Assembly: GCA_944325525.1 (NCBI GenBank)
Contig: CALVAK010000006.1
Location: 33,244 to 97,243, forward strand
Direction: 5' to 3'
DNA length: 64,000 nt
From: Candidatus Gastranaerophilales bacterium
GTDB taxonomy: Bacteria > Cyanobacteriota > Vampirovibrionia > Gastranaerophilales > Gastranaerophilaceae
The notes below the pieces were generated by a model. That model did not search any database. It worked only from the letters and a program-made list of their open reading frames with translations, and was not told the DNA's origin. Below are positions 26,777 to 36,454 of this stretch, in pieces; within the stretch, counting starts at the first letter, position 1; every line of letters starts with the position of its first letter. The position numbers and the translations under genes were made by a program.

Positions 26777-27376
26777 ATGAGTATTTGTCTTTATCAAGGT
26801 AGTTTCAACCCTATACATAATGCACATCTTGCTGTTGCGAAATATGTATATAATAATTTTAATTTTGACAAAATTACTTTTATTCCTGCATTTATACCAC
26901 CCCACAAAGATTTGAATAATTTTGGCACAATAAACGCTTTTCACAGATTAAATATGGTAGAACTTGCCATTAAGGATATTCCGTATTTTGAAGTTTCTGC
27001 AATTGAATATACAAGAAACAAACCATCCTATACTTATGACACAATCATTCAGATTTATGAAATAGTAAAACCTAAAGAAAAAATAAACTTTATTATAGGT
27101 ACTGATGCGTTTGAAAATATTGAAACATGGCATAGATCGGAAGATTTAAAAAAACTAATAGATTTTATTTTGTTCATACGTGAAGAAAATTTTAATGAAA
27201 CAAAAATTTTGAATTTAAAAGCAAAAGGCTATAACTACAAACTTATGAAAATGCCGTTTATTGATATATCATCAAGCCTGATTCGTGAAAAAATTAAACA
27301 TAATGAAAATATTTGTGATATAGTACCATTAAGTGTCGCAAATTATATAAAAGAAAATGCAGTATACAAAATATAA
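26777..27376 (+). CDS. nadD: Nicotinate-nucleotide adenylyltransferase NadD
   Basis: This 199-residue nucleotidyltransferase has the signature YQGSFNPIHNAHL near residues 6-18 (canonically GG-T/S-FDPIH-x-GH, here with Gln and Asn substitutions) and the C-terminal ISSSLIREKI motif. It adenylates nicotinate mononucleotide to deamido-NAD in the cytoplasm. AAGGATAA precedes the ATG. The 20-base overlap with yqeK is the common nadD-yqeK arrangement and supports both calls. Confidence 0.93.
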   Translation: MSICLYQGSFNPIHNAHLAVAKYVYNNFNFDKITFIPAFIPPHKDLNNFGTINAFHRLNMVELAIKDIPYFEVSAIEYTRNKPSYTYDTIIQIYEIVKPKEKINFIIGTDAFENIETWHRSEDLKKLIDFILFIREENFNETKILNLKAKGYNYKLMKMPFIDISSSLIREKIKHNENICDIVPLSVANYIKENAVYKI

Positions 27377-27953
27377 TATAGAAGAAATAAAAGAAAAGTT
27401 AAAAAATTGTCTTTCGGAAGAAAGATTTCTTCATTCGATAGGAACAATGGAAAAAGCTGTTGAACTTGCACAAAGATTTCACTGTGACATTGAAAAAGCT
27501 AAAACTGCCGGTCTTTTACATGACTGTGCAAAATGCCTTCCCGGGGATGAAATGGAAAAACTAAAAAATTCATTTGAAGAATGTGAAAAAATAAGTGAAA
27601 AAACCTGGCATGCTCCTATCGGGGCAATTGTTGCAAGGAAAGAATACGGTGTTACTGATGAAGAAATTCTATCTGCAATAAGATGGCATACCATCGGTAA
27701 AAAAAATATGTCAGATTTTGAAAAAATTATTTTTATTGCTGATAAAATTGAATGCAGAACACGAGAAGAAAAATATAGAAAAAAGATAGAAAAAGTTCTT
27801 AATAAAACAAACAGCCTTGATGAAGCTCTTTTAAAAAGCTTTAAACTAACAATAAAAAGTCTGCTAAAAAGAAAACTGCCTATTTGTTTTCAGACAATTG
27901 ATGTTTATAATGATTTAATATATAAAACTGCAAAAACAGTAAAAAAATATTAA
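27357..27953 (+). CDS. yqeK: YqeK-type HD hydrolase (symmetrical Ap4A hydrolase)
   Basis: This 198-residue HD-domain enzyme has H26, then LLHDCAK with H55-D56, and later WHAPIGA, IRWHTIGKKNM and FIADKIE, the full YqeK pattern. Members hydrolyse diadenosine tetraphosphate symmetrically to two ADP. The start overlaps the end of nadD by 20 bases, so translation is probably coupled. It ends three bases before the convergent tspO stop. Confidence 0.92.
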   Translation: MQYTKYNIEEIKEKLKNCLSEERFLHSIGTMEKAVELAQRFHCDIEKAKTAGLLHDCAKCLPGDEMEKLKNSFEECEKISEKTWHAPIGAIVARKEYGVTDEEILSAIRWHTIGKKNMSDFEKIIFIADKIECRTREEKYRKKIEKVLNKTNSLDEALLKSFKLTIKSLLKRKLPICFQTIDVYNDLIYKTAKTVKKY

Positions 27954-27955
27954 AC

Positions 27956-28348
27956 TTATTCATTTAATTTAAGAAACATAAAATTCAAATATAATGCAAA
28001 ACTTACCCATCCCCAATATGGTAATAATAAAGCAGCTGCAAGTTTAGAATATCTATAAAAAGCAATTATTGTAAGTATTATAAAAATCCATATAAAACAT
28101 ATAACAATAAAAGCCATTGATATATTTTTTATACCAAAAAAAACGACAGGCCATAAAAAATTAAGTATAAGCTGAGTGAAAAAGAATATTAAAGGTTTTT
28201 TTTCAGGCAGTTCTTTTTTACTTTTTATAAAAAATATAAAAGACATAGTAATCAAAATATATAAAACAGACCAGACCGGCATAAAAATTGAATCCGGCGG
28301 ATTTAAAAAAGGTTTATCTAAATTTTGATACCATTCCATATTTTGCAT
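27956..28348 (-). CDS. TspO/MBR family membrane protein
   Basis: This 130-residue protein has five membrane helices, with the family start WYQNLDKPFLNPPDSIF, WSVLYILI in helix 1-2, and FLWPVVFF and LLLPYWGWVSFALYLN near the end. TspO proteins bind porphyrins and other tetrapyrroles. The Met at 28348 is chosen because the family begins a few residues before the W-Y-x2-L-x-KP motif. The upstream TTG alternative overlaps a TTGACA sequence. A TAAAAT box lies about seven bases before the ATG. Confidence 0.85.
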   Translation of the reverse strand: MQNMEWYQNLDKPFLNPPDSIFMPVWSVLYILITMSFIFFIKSKKELPEKKPLIFFFTQLILNFLWPVVFFGIKNISMAFIVICFIWIFIILTIIAFYRYSKLAAALLLPYWGWVSFALYLNFMFLKLNE

Positions 28349-28429
28349 ATTTATTATTTTAATACCTTTTACTTTACTTTTAATTGTCAAAATAACTAGT
28401 ATTTTATATAACTAAATAAGGAGATAAAT

Positions 28430-29008
28430 ATGAATATACCAATTCCTACTAAAATACCATTTTTTGTGGTATTACCGGTTGCTATAGTTATTTTAATTAT
28501 CGGTTTTAATGTATGTTTAAATTCATTTTTTAAACTTGAAGTTTTTAAATCAATTAAATGCGATAAATCTAAAGGTTATTGCAGCGTCTATTCAATAACT
28601 GCAGGTGATGCATTAAAATCTATGGAAAAAAAAGACATATCAAAAATTGAGGATAAAATAAAAGAACCAAAGCTAACATTTAAGATTTCTGATATAAAAG
28701 GTTTTCAATGTAAAAAATATAAAAAAAATTTCAACATAGGGGTTACAATGGGTGATATGAGAGAATTTCCCACTCATCAAACAAACCACCACTATAAAAA
28801 TAAGAAAGAAACCAGGAAACAAATTGAATACGGTTATAATGCATATATTGTATTCAAAAATAATAAATCTGAAAAGTTAAATTCATATGAAGATATAAAT
28901 ATATGCAAAAACAGCTGTAAAAATATTTATGAAAACATCAAAAATCTTCCTGAAACAGGTCTGGTTGAAGTGTTTTTAATAGGAAATACAACTGACAAAA
29001 AAAATTAA
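28430..29008 (+). CDS. Single-pass membrane protein of unknown function
   Basis: This 192-residue protein has one N-terminal hydrophobic segment (about residues 10-31) that would anchor it, followed by a soluble domain with five or six cysteines (IKCDKSKGYC, QCKKYK, ICKNSCKN). A conserved-looking GVTMGDMREFPTHQTNHHY segment lies in the middle. AAGGAG precedes the start at ideal spacing. It converges with pflA with a four-base overlap. No family recognised. Confidence 0.65.
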   Translation: MNIPIPTKIPFFVVLPVAIVILIIGFNVCLNSFFKLEVFKSIKCDKSKGYCSVYSITAGDALKSMEKKDISKIEDKIKEPKLTFKISDIKGFQCKKYKKNFNIGVTMGDMREFPTHQTNHHYKNKKETRKQIEYGYNAYIVFKNNKSEKLNSYEDINICKNSCKNIYENIKNLPETGLVEVFLIGNTTDKKN

Positions 29009-29754
29009 TAATTTTTATTCGCTTTAATTGCATTAAAAATAACATCTCTTGCTTTTAACGCCTCTTCTTTTGAAGCTGCCGGAATGTATTTAAGCGGATA
29101 TTCAATATTAAGATTTTTATATTTATAAATTGCCATATTATGATAAGGAAGTACATCTAGAGCTTTAATATTTTTTAATGAAGCAAGAAAGTTACCTAAT
29201 GCTTCAAGATACTCTTCATTATCCGTAATTGAAGGGATAACAACATGTCTTAACCAGACAGGAATATTTTTATCTGAAAGATACTGTGCAAAATCAAGAA
29301 CCGGTTTATTTGATTTACCCGTAAGTTTCTTATGCTCAGTGTCATCAATATGTTTTATATCAAGAAGCATTAAATCTGTATATTTTAATAATTCATCAAA
29401 TTTATCCGTTTTTTCTTTATTAAATAAAATACCCGAAGTATCAAGAGCAGTATGTATTTCTCTTTTTTTCGCATTTTTAAATAAATCGGTAACAAAATCA
29501 ATTTGTAATAGAGGTTCACCCCCTGTAAGCGTAATTCCTCCATTTTTTAAAAATTCCTTTACGCCGTCATATTTCGTTAAGATATCTTGAGCTGACATTT
29601 GCTTATTAATATCACAACTCCATGTATCAGGATTATGGCAGTACAAGCACCTCATAGGGCAGCCCTGCATAAAAACAACAAATCTTATTCCAGGCCCGTC
29701 AACAGTTCCGAAAGATTCAATTGAATGTATATTTCCATAAATAGTTTCTGACAT
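29005..29754 (-). CDS. pflA: Pyruvate formate-lyase activating enzyme PflA
   Basis: This 249-residue radical SAM enzyme has C32, C36 and C39 in GCPMRCLYCHNPDTW, which also contains the family-specific HNPDTW. GGITLTGGEPLLQ is the SAM-binding GGE motif. It abstracts hydrogen from the glycyl-radical glycine of PFL under anaerobic conditions. It lies 104 bases downstream of the split PFL genes on the same strand. Its natural substrate here should be the separate 79-residue glycyl-radical protein. Confidence 0.95.
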   Translation of the reverse strand: MSETIYGNIHSIESFGTVDGPGIRFVVFMQGCPMRCLYCHNPDTWSCDINKQMSAQDILTKYDGVKEFLKNGGITLTGGEPLLQIDFVTDLFKNAKKREIHTALDTSGILFNKEKTDKFDELLKYTDLMLLDIKHIDDTEHKKLTGKSNKPVLDFAQYLSDKNIPVWLRHVVIPSITDNEEYLEALGNFLASLKNIKALDVLPYHNMAIYKYKNLNIEYPLKYIPAASKEEALKARDVIFNAIKANKNY

Positions 29755-29858
29755 ATCAAAGATTATAGTACAAATTATTAAGAAAATAACATAACAAGAT
29801 ATCAGTTTAAATCAAATTAAACTTAAGTATACAGCTTCAATTTTACCGGCACTATAAA

Positions 29859-30098
29859 CTACCCGAGTTTTGAATGGAATGTTCTTGAGATAACATCATC
29901 CTGCTGTTCCTTAGTTAACTTAATAAAATTAACAGCATAACCTGATACTCTGACAGTCAATTGGGGATATCTTTCAGGATGTTTCTGGGCATCTAATAAG
30001 GTTTCACGATTAAACACATTAACATTAAGGTGATGGCCGCCTTTTTCAACATATCCGTCTAAAAGATTTATTAAATTTTCTTCCTGCATTGTTGCCAT
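29859..30098 (-). CDS. Stand-alone glycyl-radical domain of pyruvate formate-lyase
   Basis: This 79-residue protein is equivalent to the last part of PFL or to GrcA/YfiD. It runs [39 protein letters not shown], then VSGYAV with the radical glycine G53 and the closing [10 protein letters not shown]. It has its own GAAAGGG ribosome binding site six bases before the ATG and follows the truncated PFL catalytic gene by 13 bases. The main gene has no glycyl-radical domain of its own, so this is probably an essential subunit and not a spare part as GrcA is in E. coli. Confidence 0.9.
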   Translation of the reverse strand: MATMQEENLINLLDGYVEKGGHHLNVNVFNRETLLDAQKHPERYPQLTVRVSGYAVNFIKLTKEQQDDVISRTFHSKLG

Positions 30099-30111
30099 AA
30101 AAAACCCTTTC

Positions 30112-32190
30112 TTAGTTTAAATTGTCTTGAGTACAGCCGCAATCAAAGCTTATAGCCAGATCTCCCATAAACACTTCGTCTTTTCCGAGTGCATTAGGAA
30201 TAATAGAGAAAGTATTAGAAATTCCATCCTGAGCATCATCAAAAGGGAGTTTCGCAACGGAGGCAAGAGAAGCTACAGCCCCGTTTGTATCTCTTCCATG
30301 CATAGGATTTGCTCCAGGAGCAAGCGGTATTCCTGTTTTTCTTCCGTCGGGAGTATTTCCAGTTTTCTTCCCGTATACAACATTAGATGTTATTGTCAGA
30401 ATTGACATCGTCGGTACTGAATTTCTGTAAGTATAATGTTTCCTTATTTTTGACATAAAGGTTCTAACCAGATTAACAGCTATTTCATCAACTCTGTCAT
30501 CATTATTTCCGTATTTAGGGAAATCACCTTCAATCTCATAATCAACTACAATACCATTTTCATCCCTTATTGTTCTAACTTTTGCATATTTTATAGCAGA
30601 TAAAGAATCAGCTACAACAGACAATCCGGCAATACCGGTAGCAAAGTATCTTTTAACATCTCTATCATGTAAAGCCATTTGTGCTTTTTCATAGCAATAT
30701 TTATCATGCATATAATGGATTACATTCAAAGTGTTAACATAAAGACCTGCAAGCCATTCCATCATATCATCGTATCTTTCCATAACTTCATCGTAATCAA
30801 GATACTCTGAAGTAATAGGACGATATTTAGGTCCAATTTGTTCTTTTAGTCTTTCATCCACTCCGCCGTTAATTGCATATAATAAACATTTTGCGAGATT
30901 TGCTCTTGCACCAAAAAACTGCATTTCTTTTCCTACCACCATAGATGAAACGCAGCAGGCAATAGCATAGTCATCTCCGTGAGTAACTCTCATAAGGTCA
31001 TCATTTTCATATTGAACGGAAGATGTTGAAATTGAAATTTTAGCACAATACTCCTTAAACCCTCTTGGAAGTCTCGTTGACCATAAAACAGTTAAATTTG
31101 GTTCGGGAGCAGTGCCTAAATTTTCAAGAGTATGTAAATATCTGAAAGAAGTCTTGGTAACAAGAGGTCTTCCGTCAACTCCCATTCCGCCTATAGATTC
31201 AGTCACCCAGGTGGGGTCACCTGAAAACAGTTCATTATATTCGGGTGTTCTTGCAAACTTAACCAGTCTGAGTTTCATAATGAAATGGTCTATTAATTCC
31301 TGAGCTTCTTCTTCGGTTAACAATCCGGATTTTAAATCTCTTTCTATATAAATATCAAGGAAAGTGGATGTTCTGCCAAGACTCATAGCAGCACCATTTT
31401 GTTCTTTTATTGCAGACAAATATCCGAAATACAGCCACTGTACTGCTTCTTTTGCTGTTTCAGCAGGTCTTGAGATATCAAACCCGTAAATTTTACCAAG
31501 GGTAATCATATCTTTTAAAGCACTAATCTGATCTGATATTTCTTCTCTCAATTGAATTCTTTCAGGAGTCATTTCCCCCTCAAGAGATTTAAATTGTTCT
31601 TTTTTATCTTCAATCAGTCTGTTTATGCCGTATAAAGCAACTCTTCTGTAGTCACCTATAATTCGACCTCTGCCGTATGCATCAGGGAGTCCTGTAATTA
31701 TAGCGGAATGTCTTGCCGCCTTCATTTCAGGAGTATAAACATCAAACACCCCTTGATTGTGTGTTTTTCTGTATTTTGTAAATGTTTCGGATACTTCTGG
31801 AGCTACATTATACCCGTATGATTTGCAAGCAGTTTCTGCCATTCTTATGCCGCCAAAAGGCTGCAAAGAACGTTTTAACGGAGCATCTGTCTGTAATCCG
31901 ACTATTTTTTCAAGTTCTTTATCTATATACCCGGCATCATGAGATATTATTGAAGAAACAATTTTAGTATCCATATCAAGAACACCGCCGTTTTCACGTT
32001 CCTGCCGGAATAACTCGCTGCATTTTCGCCACAATTCAACAGTAGCTTTTGTTGGATCAGCTAAAAAACTTGCATCACCTTCATATACTGTATAATTTCG
32101 TTGTATAAAATCCCTTACATTTATTTCCTGTTGCCACTTTCCAGGCTTAAACATTCTTTCTGTCGCTTCATCTAAAGCAGCATTTAACAT
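30112..32190 (-). CDS. pflB: Pyruvate formate-lyase catalytic subunit lacking the glycyl-radical domain
   Basis: This 692-residue protein keeps the whole PFL barrel including the active-site pair C-C in AIACCVSSM (near residue 410). It also keeps pyruvate-site features such as [11 protein letters not shown] and [19 protein letters not shown]. It stops after [15 protein letters not shown] plus a novel tail of about 20 residues with CGC near the end. Canonical PFL continues here into the NLVGLLDGY glycyl-radical domain, which is encoded by the next gene. ATG 32190 follows GGGAG and matches the family start ([13 protein letters not shown]). PFL converts pyruvate and CoA to acetyl-CoA and formate. 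Confidence 0.93.
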   Translation of the reverse strand: MLNAALDEATERMFKPGKWQQEINVRDFIQRNYTVYEGDASFLADPTKATVELWRKCSELFRQERENGGVLDMDTKIVSSIISHDAGYIDKELEKIVGLQTDAPLKRSLQPFGGIRMAETACKSYGYNVAPEVSETFTKYRKTHNQGVFDVYTPEMKAARHSAIITGLPDAYGRGRIIGDYRRVALYGINRLIEDKKEQFKSLEGEMTPERIQLREEISDQISALKDMITLGKIYGFDISRPAETAKEAVQWLYFGYLSAIKEQNGAAMSLGRTSTFLDIYIERDLKSGLLTEEEAQELIDHFIMKLRLVKFARTPEYNELFSGDPTWVTESIGGMGVDGRPLVTKTSFRYLHTLENLGTAPEPNLTVLWSTRLPRGFKEYCAKISISTSSVQYENDDLMRVTHGDDYAIACCVSSMVVGKEMQFFGARANLAKCLLYAINGGVDERLKEQIGPKYRPITSEYLDYDEVMERYDDMMEWLAGLYVNTLNVIHYMHDKYCYEKAQMALHDRDVKRYFATGIAGLSVVADSLSAIKYAKVRTIRDENGIVVDYEIEGDFPKYGNNDDRVDEIAVNLVRTFMSKIRKHYTYRNSVPTMSILTITSNVVYGKKTGNTPDGRKTGIPLAPGANPMHGRDTNGAVASLASVAKLPFDDAQDGISNTFSIIPNALGKDEVFMGDLAISFDCGCTQDNLN

Positions 32191-32310
32191 TTTATTCTCC
32201 CTATATCTTTTTTGATAATTAATATCATATTCGCTTGTAAAAGTATACCACAAAAGAAGTTGATAGTCATTAGAACCAATTAAATCTTTATATTTATTTT
32301 ACATTAAATA

Positions 32311-33222
32311 TTATTTTTTTAATATCATGCCAATAAGACTTTTATAAAATCCCGGTCTGAACATAAATAAAGGACGATGTTTTAAATACAAAAAAGCACC
32401 TTTTATATTTGATTTTAAGTGCCACAATTTATCAGGACTCTCCCAGTCTGTATACTTTAAGTATTCAAAATAATATTTCTTTAACGGAATATATGAACCT
32501 GATTTCCAAGGTTTTGCCCCGCCTGTATAGTGAAGAATATTAAAGTTCTGTGAATAATCAGAACGTGAACATAAATTTACGACCTGTACATTCCATTTTC
32601 CGCTAAGATGCAAAATTTGTCCTGCATAGCATTTATTAATTAAATCCTGATCACCCAGTATAAAAATATCCATGTTTTCTTTTGCACATTGAATAAGTTT
32701 TTCTTCAAAATTTTCTTCCCTGCATTTTTTTAAATTAATTAATAATACACCGGAATTAATATAAAACTCATTTCCTTTTAATCCGATTCTTTTACCAAGT
32801 TTTTTGTAACCTATATCAAAAACACCGCCCATAATATAGTTTTCTATATCCGTATCATATAAATCAGCTAAAGATTTGTTAACGATAGTATCGGGATCAA
32901 GATATAATATTTTATCAACATTTCTTACTAAAGCCGGTATTTTTAATCTGTAAAAAGAAGCCGCCGGCAGGTAGTTAGTTGTCTTAATACAGGTAAATTC
33001 TTTAAATTCAGATTCATCAACCCGAATAAAAGTTATTTCAAAATTTTTAATTTTTTTTAAATTAAGAATCTTTTGTTTATTTTCATCTGAAATACAAGAT
33101 TCAATAATAAAGAAGTGCAAAGATTCATCTTCTTTTGAATTTTTCAATATTGAAGCAATTGAAACTCCTGTATATACAGCATAATTATTATCGCAGGTGT
33201 AGCAAATATTTATATTTTTCAT
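32311..33222 (-). CDS. Family 8 glycosyltransferase
   Basis: This 303-residue GT8 enzyme has ICYTCDNNYAVYTGVSIASI at the N-terminus and the metal-binding DxD in YLDPDTIV (D109, D111). GDQDLINKCY and the C-terminal HYTGGAKPW are also present, as in LgtC/RfaJ-type lipopolysaccharide galactosyl- or glucosyltransferases. It acts at the cytoplasmic face on a lipid-linked or surface glycan. Its presence fits an outer-membrane glycan, but the acceptor is unknown. It is monocistronic. Confidence 0.88.
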   Translation of the reverse strand: MKNINICYTCDNNYAVYTGVSIASILKNSKEDESLHFFIIESCISDENKQKILNLKKIKNFEITFIRVDESEFKEFTCIKTTNYLPAASFYRLKIPALVRNVDKILYLDPDTIVNKSLADLYDTDIENYIMGGVFDIGYKKLGKRIGLKGNEFYINSGVLLINLKKCREENFEEKLIQCAKENMDIFILGDQDLINKCYAGQILHLSGKWNVQVVNLCSRSDYSQNFNILHYTGGAKPWKSGSYIPLKKYYFEYLKYTDWESPDKLWHLKSNIKGAFLYLKHRPLFMFRPGFYKSLIGMILKK

Positions 33223-33381
33223 AAAAATCCTTTTTTATAATGGTATATTATTTATATTTTTACTGCAACAGTTTGTAAAAACTAATAAAACTAACTTAAT
33301 AATATAGGATTTAAAACATTCAAAAAAAATACAAATTGTGTTAATATTAACAAGCAAGGATATTTTAAGGCAGGAAATAAT

Positions 33382-34032
33382 TTGAATAAAGTCATAACTG
33401 CAAATCAGGCTGCGAAGTTAGTAAAAGACGGTTCTACAATAATGATTGGAGGCTTTTTAAGCTGCGGGACTCCGGATATAATCATTGATGAACTGGTAAA
33501 GGAAAATACTAAAAATCTTACATTAATTTGTAATGATACATCTTTTCAGGATGCAGACAAGGGAAAACTTGTCAAAAACAATCAGATTAAAAAAGTTATT
33601 ACGACACACATCGGCACAAACCCTGTAACCGGTGAAAAAATGAATTCCGGAGAAATTGAAGTTGAATTCTATCCTATGGGAACTTTAATAGAGAAAATAC
33701 ATGCCAAAGGTGCAGGATTAGGCGGAGTTCTTACCCCCACAGGTATTGGAACAATTTTAGAAGAAGGTAAAAAAATCGTTGAAGTAAATAATAAGAAATA
33801 TATATTTGAAGAACCTCTGGGTGCTGATGTTGCTTTAATATACGGAACGAGAGTAGATAAATTCGGAAACGTTTCTTTTGAGGGAACAACAAGAAATTTC
33901 AATCCAGCAATGGCAACAGCTGCTGATATTGTTGTTGTACAGGCTGATAAATTTGTAGAAAACCTTGATCCTAATGAAGTTATAATCCCCGGACTTTTTG
34001 TTGACTATATAGTATACAGAGGAGAAAACTAA
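33382..34032 (+). CDS. CoA transferase subunit A (AtoD/ScoA-like)
   Basis: This 216-residue protein starts at TTG with CAGGAAA upstream. It carries the subunit A signature MIGGFLSCGTPDIIIDEL and the GGVLTPTGIGT and GADVALIYGTRVDKFGN blocks. With subunit B it forms a heteromeric family I CoA transferase that moves CoA between short-chain acids, such as acetate, acetoacetate or butyrate. Stop and next start overlap (TAATG). Near the PFL genes this suggests acyl-CoA end-product metabolism; the exact acids are not predictable. Confidence 0.9.
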   Translation: MNKVITANQAAKLVKDGSTIMIGGFLSCGTPDIIIDELVKENTKNLTLICNDTSFQDADKGKLVKNNQIKKVITTHIGTNPVTGEKMNSGEIEVEFYPMGTLIEKIHAKGAGLGGVLTPTGIGTILEEGKKIVEVNNKKYIFEEPLGADVALIYGTRVDKFGNVSFEGTTRNFNPAMATAADIVVVQADKFVENLDPNEVIIPGLFVDYIVYRGEN

Positions 34033-34724
34033 TGATGATGACCGTATCTTCGTCTGTTCAAAATTTAAGCCGTGAAAAGATAAAAGAAATTATTGCAAAA
34101 CGTGTTGCAAAAGAATTTAAAAAAAACGATATAGTAACATTAGGAATAGGGCTGCCAACGGAAGTTGCTAATTACGTTTCGGAAGATTTAAATATTTTCT
34201 TTCAATCTGAAAATGGACTATTGGGTATAGGTAAAAATCAAGAAGGCCCGGTTTTTGATAAAAAGGTTATAAATTCAGGCGGTATATGTGTCCAGACCAG
34301 AAAAGGAGCTTGTTATTATGACTCTCAAATGGCATTTACAATGATGAGAGGCGGGCATATTGATGCAACTGTTTTAGGAGCCTTACAGGTTGATGAAGAA
34401 GGAAGTCTTGCAAGCTGGCTTATTCCGGGGAAGTTTGCACCGGGAATAGGTGGATCTATGGATCTTGTTGTAGGTTCAAAAAGAGTAATTGTTGCAATGA
34501 CTCATACTTCTAAAAACGAAATTAAGATTGTTAAAAAATGCACCCTTCCTCTGACAGCATACAGAGAAGTTAATATGATTGTTACTGAAAGATGTGTGTT
34601 TAATGTCACACCTTCGGGGCTTATAATGACTGAAATAAATCCTATATTTTCTGTTGATGATATTAGAAAGTGTACAACTGCTGATTTTATTGTTACTTCT
34701 GATTTAAAGTTTATGGAAGTATAA
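34032..34724 (+). CDS. CoA transferase subunit B (AtoA/ScoB-like)
   Basis: This 230-residue protein has GIGLPTEVANYV and the catalytic glutamate in QSENGLLGIG (E60), which forms the glutamyl-CoA thioester. MRGGHIDATVLGALQVD and PGKFAPGIGGSMDLV complete the signature. It overlaps the subunit A gene by one base and ends in a bidirectional terminator. Confidence 0.92.
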   Translation: MMMTVSSSVQNLSREKIKEIIAKRVAKEFKKNDIVTLGIGLPTEVANYVSEDLNIFFQSENGLLGIGKNQEGPVFDKKVINSGGICVQTRKGACYYDSQMAFTMMRGGHIDATVLGALQVDEEGSLASWLIPGKFAPGIGGSMDLVVGSKRVIVAMTHTSKNEIKIVKKCTLPLTAYREVNMIVTERCVFNVTPSGLIMTEINPIFSVDDIRKCTTADFIVTSDLKFMEV

Positions 34725-34759
34725 AAAAAGACCTCTTAAAAACGTTAAGAGGTCTTTTT
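34724..34759. terminator. Bidirectional terminator
   Basis: AAGACCTCTTAA and TTAAGAGGTCTT form a 12-pair stem with flanking A and T runs, between the converging CoA transferase and transporter genes. Confidence 0.9.
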
Positions 34760-34783
34760 TACTTAATCCAGCAGTATTTAATC

Positions 34784-36109
34784 TTAAATTAAGAATCTTA
34801 AATAAATATAAGCTGTACTTATAATAAGTGATATGGCAACAACAGGAATACCATATTTTAAGAACTGCATAAACATTATAGGATGTCCTTCTTTTGCTGC
34901 ATTTTCGGAAACAATAACATTTGCGGCAGCACCTATAATTGTCATATTACCGCCAAGGCATGCTCCGAGCGATAAACACCACCAGAGAGGATAAGCATAG
35001 TCATGTCCCATTTTTGCTTGAATTTCTCCAATCATTGGTGCCATTGTAGCAGTGTAAGGTATATTATCAATAACACCTGAGATTATCCCCGAAGCCCATA
35101 GAATTATCATAGCAGTAGCACTTTCAGACCCTTTTGTTACTGTAAGAACCCAATCTGCCATAAGTTTAATACCGCCTGATGCTTCAAGTCCTCCGATTAT
35201 TATGAACAAACCAACAAAGAAAAATATTGTATTCCATTCTACATCACGTAATATTTCTGTAGGTTTTTCAAACAGAAGAAGCACACTTGCTCCAAGCATT
35301 GCTACAACGCATGTTTCCATATGAATCATATCATGAAGAACAAAACCGGTAATAACAAGAACCAGTACTATCATTGAACGAATCATCAATGCTTTGTCAA
35401 CAATTGTATGACTGTTGTCTATTTTTGTTACTTCAAGCATTTTTTCTTCTGTTGTTTTTAATGATTTTCTAAAACATATAACAAGGAATGCAACAACAGC
35501 TATTAATATTACGACGACTACCCCTGTAAGTTCTTTAACAAAATCCATGAAAGTAAGACCGCCGGCACTTCCTATAATTATATTCGGAGGATCTCCGATT
35601 AATGTTGCTGTTCCGCCTATGTTTGAAGCGAATACTTCAGTCAATAAAAACGGAATAGGATTGATATCCATTTTCTTTGCAATAGAAAATGTTATAGGCA
35701 TTATCAATATAACAGTTGTAACATTATCTAAAAAGGCACTTACAAAAGCGGTAAATAAACCTAAAGCAATCAATACTTTTATTGGATGCCCCTTTGTCAT
35801 TTTTAAAAGTTCATTTGCTATATAGTTAAATACTCCGCTCTTTGTGGTTATTAACACAATAATCATCATTGAAACAAGTAAGAATATTACATTAAAATCA
35901 ATAAAGTTAATAAAGTATTCAGGGTTTATTGAACCATCTAATATCTTACTCTGACTTACAAGTCCCAAAATTATTGTTATTACGCCGCCGACTAAAGCTA
36001 CTGTAACCTTTGGTATTTTTTCCGTTGCAATAAAAATATAAGCAATAATAAGAATCCATGCTGAAATTGCTACACTGTTATTGGCAACCAGAGTATGCAG
36101 CATTTCCAT
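34784..36109 (-). CDS. ArsB/NhaD-type ion transporter (P-protein family)
   Basis: This 441-residue membrane protein has about 11-12 helices. It carries the family repeats SAFLDNVTTVILIMPI with GGTATLIGDPPNIIIG in the first half, and SGVIDNIPYTATMAP with LGGNMTIIGAAANVI in the second. These belong to the ion transporter superfamily that includes NhaD sodium/proton antiporters, ArsB and the P protein. Sodium or an organic anion is a likely substrate. The start overlaps the stop of the OadG-like gene by one base (TAATG), with the ribosome binding site GGAGGAG inside that gene, so the two are translationally coupled. Confidence 0.85.
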   Translation of the reverse strand: MEMLHTLVANNSVAISAWILIIAYIFIATEKIPKVTVALVGGVITIILGLVSQSKILDGSINPEYFINFIDFNVIFLLVSMMIIVLITTKSGVFNYIANELLKMTKGHPIKVLIALGLFTAFVSAFLDNVTTVILIMPITFSIAKKMDINPIPFLLTEVFASNIGGTATLIGDPPNIIIGSAGGLTFMDFVKELTGVVVVILIAVVAFLVICFRKSLKTTEEKMLEVTKIDNSHTIVDKALMIRSMIVLVLVITGFVLHDMIHMETCVVAMLGASVLLLFEKPTEILRDVEWNTIFFFVGLFIIIGGLEASGGIKLMADWVLTVTKGSESATAMIILWASGIISGVIDNIPYTATMAPMIGEIQAKMGHDYAYPLWWCLSLGACLGGNMTIIGAAANVIVSENAAKEGHPIMFMQFLKYGIPVVAISLIISTAYIYLRFLI

Positions 36110-36375
36110 TATACTCCTCCTTTAACAAGTTCTTTATGTGCCACAGCTGCAACTGCAGCAGCAATTTCTTCTTCTTGCTTCGGGGTTGCTGCTATGGTCT
36201 TTTTTACTACTTCCTGTACTTCTTCCGGAAACCATCCGTTTAATTTAAACATTATTTGTTCCGTAAATTTCATAATGTACATCATGAGGGTAAGGAATAT
36301 CATTACGACACCCATACCTAAAATTCCAAGAATAATACCTTCTTGCAAATTTTGCATAATCAACTCTAAATTCAT
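36109..36375 (-). CDS. OadG-like small membrane protein
   Basis: This 88-residue protein has one membrane helix (GIILGILGMGVVMIFLTLMM) followed by a charged linker and a helical tail ending EEEIAAAVAAVAHKE. This matches the gamma subunit (OadG) of sodium-pumping decarboxylases. There is no decarboxylase alpha or beta subunit next to it; instead it is coupled to the transporter. It may be an assembly or accessory subunit borrowed from that system. Confidence 0.7.
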   Translation of the reverse strand: MNLELIMQNLQEGIILGILGMGVVMIFLTLMMYIMKFTEQIMFKLNGWFPEEVQEVVKKTIAATPKQEEEIAAAVAAVAHKELVKGGV

Positions 36376-36454
36376 AATTTATCTCCTGTTTTAATGTATC
36401 TCAGCTAATTCACCCTAAACGGGCGGACATAGTTAATTGACATAATAATTCCTG

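Noticed and set aside
30098..30112. Sequencing frameshift as the cause of the split pflB
   Set aside because: The upstream frame has its own tail and stop, and the downstream gene has its own ribosome binding site and ATG; a single indel does not restore a canonical PFL junction.
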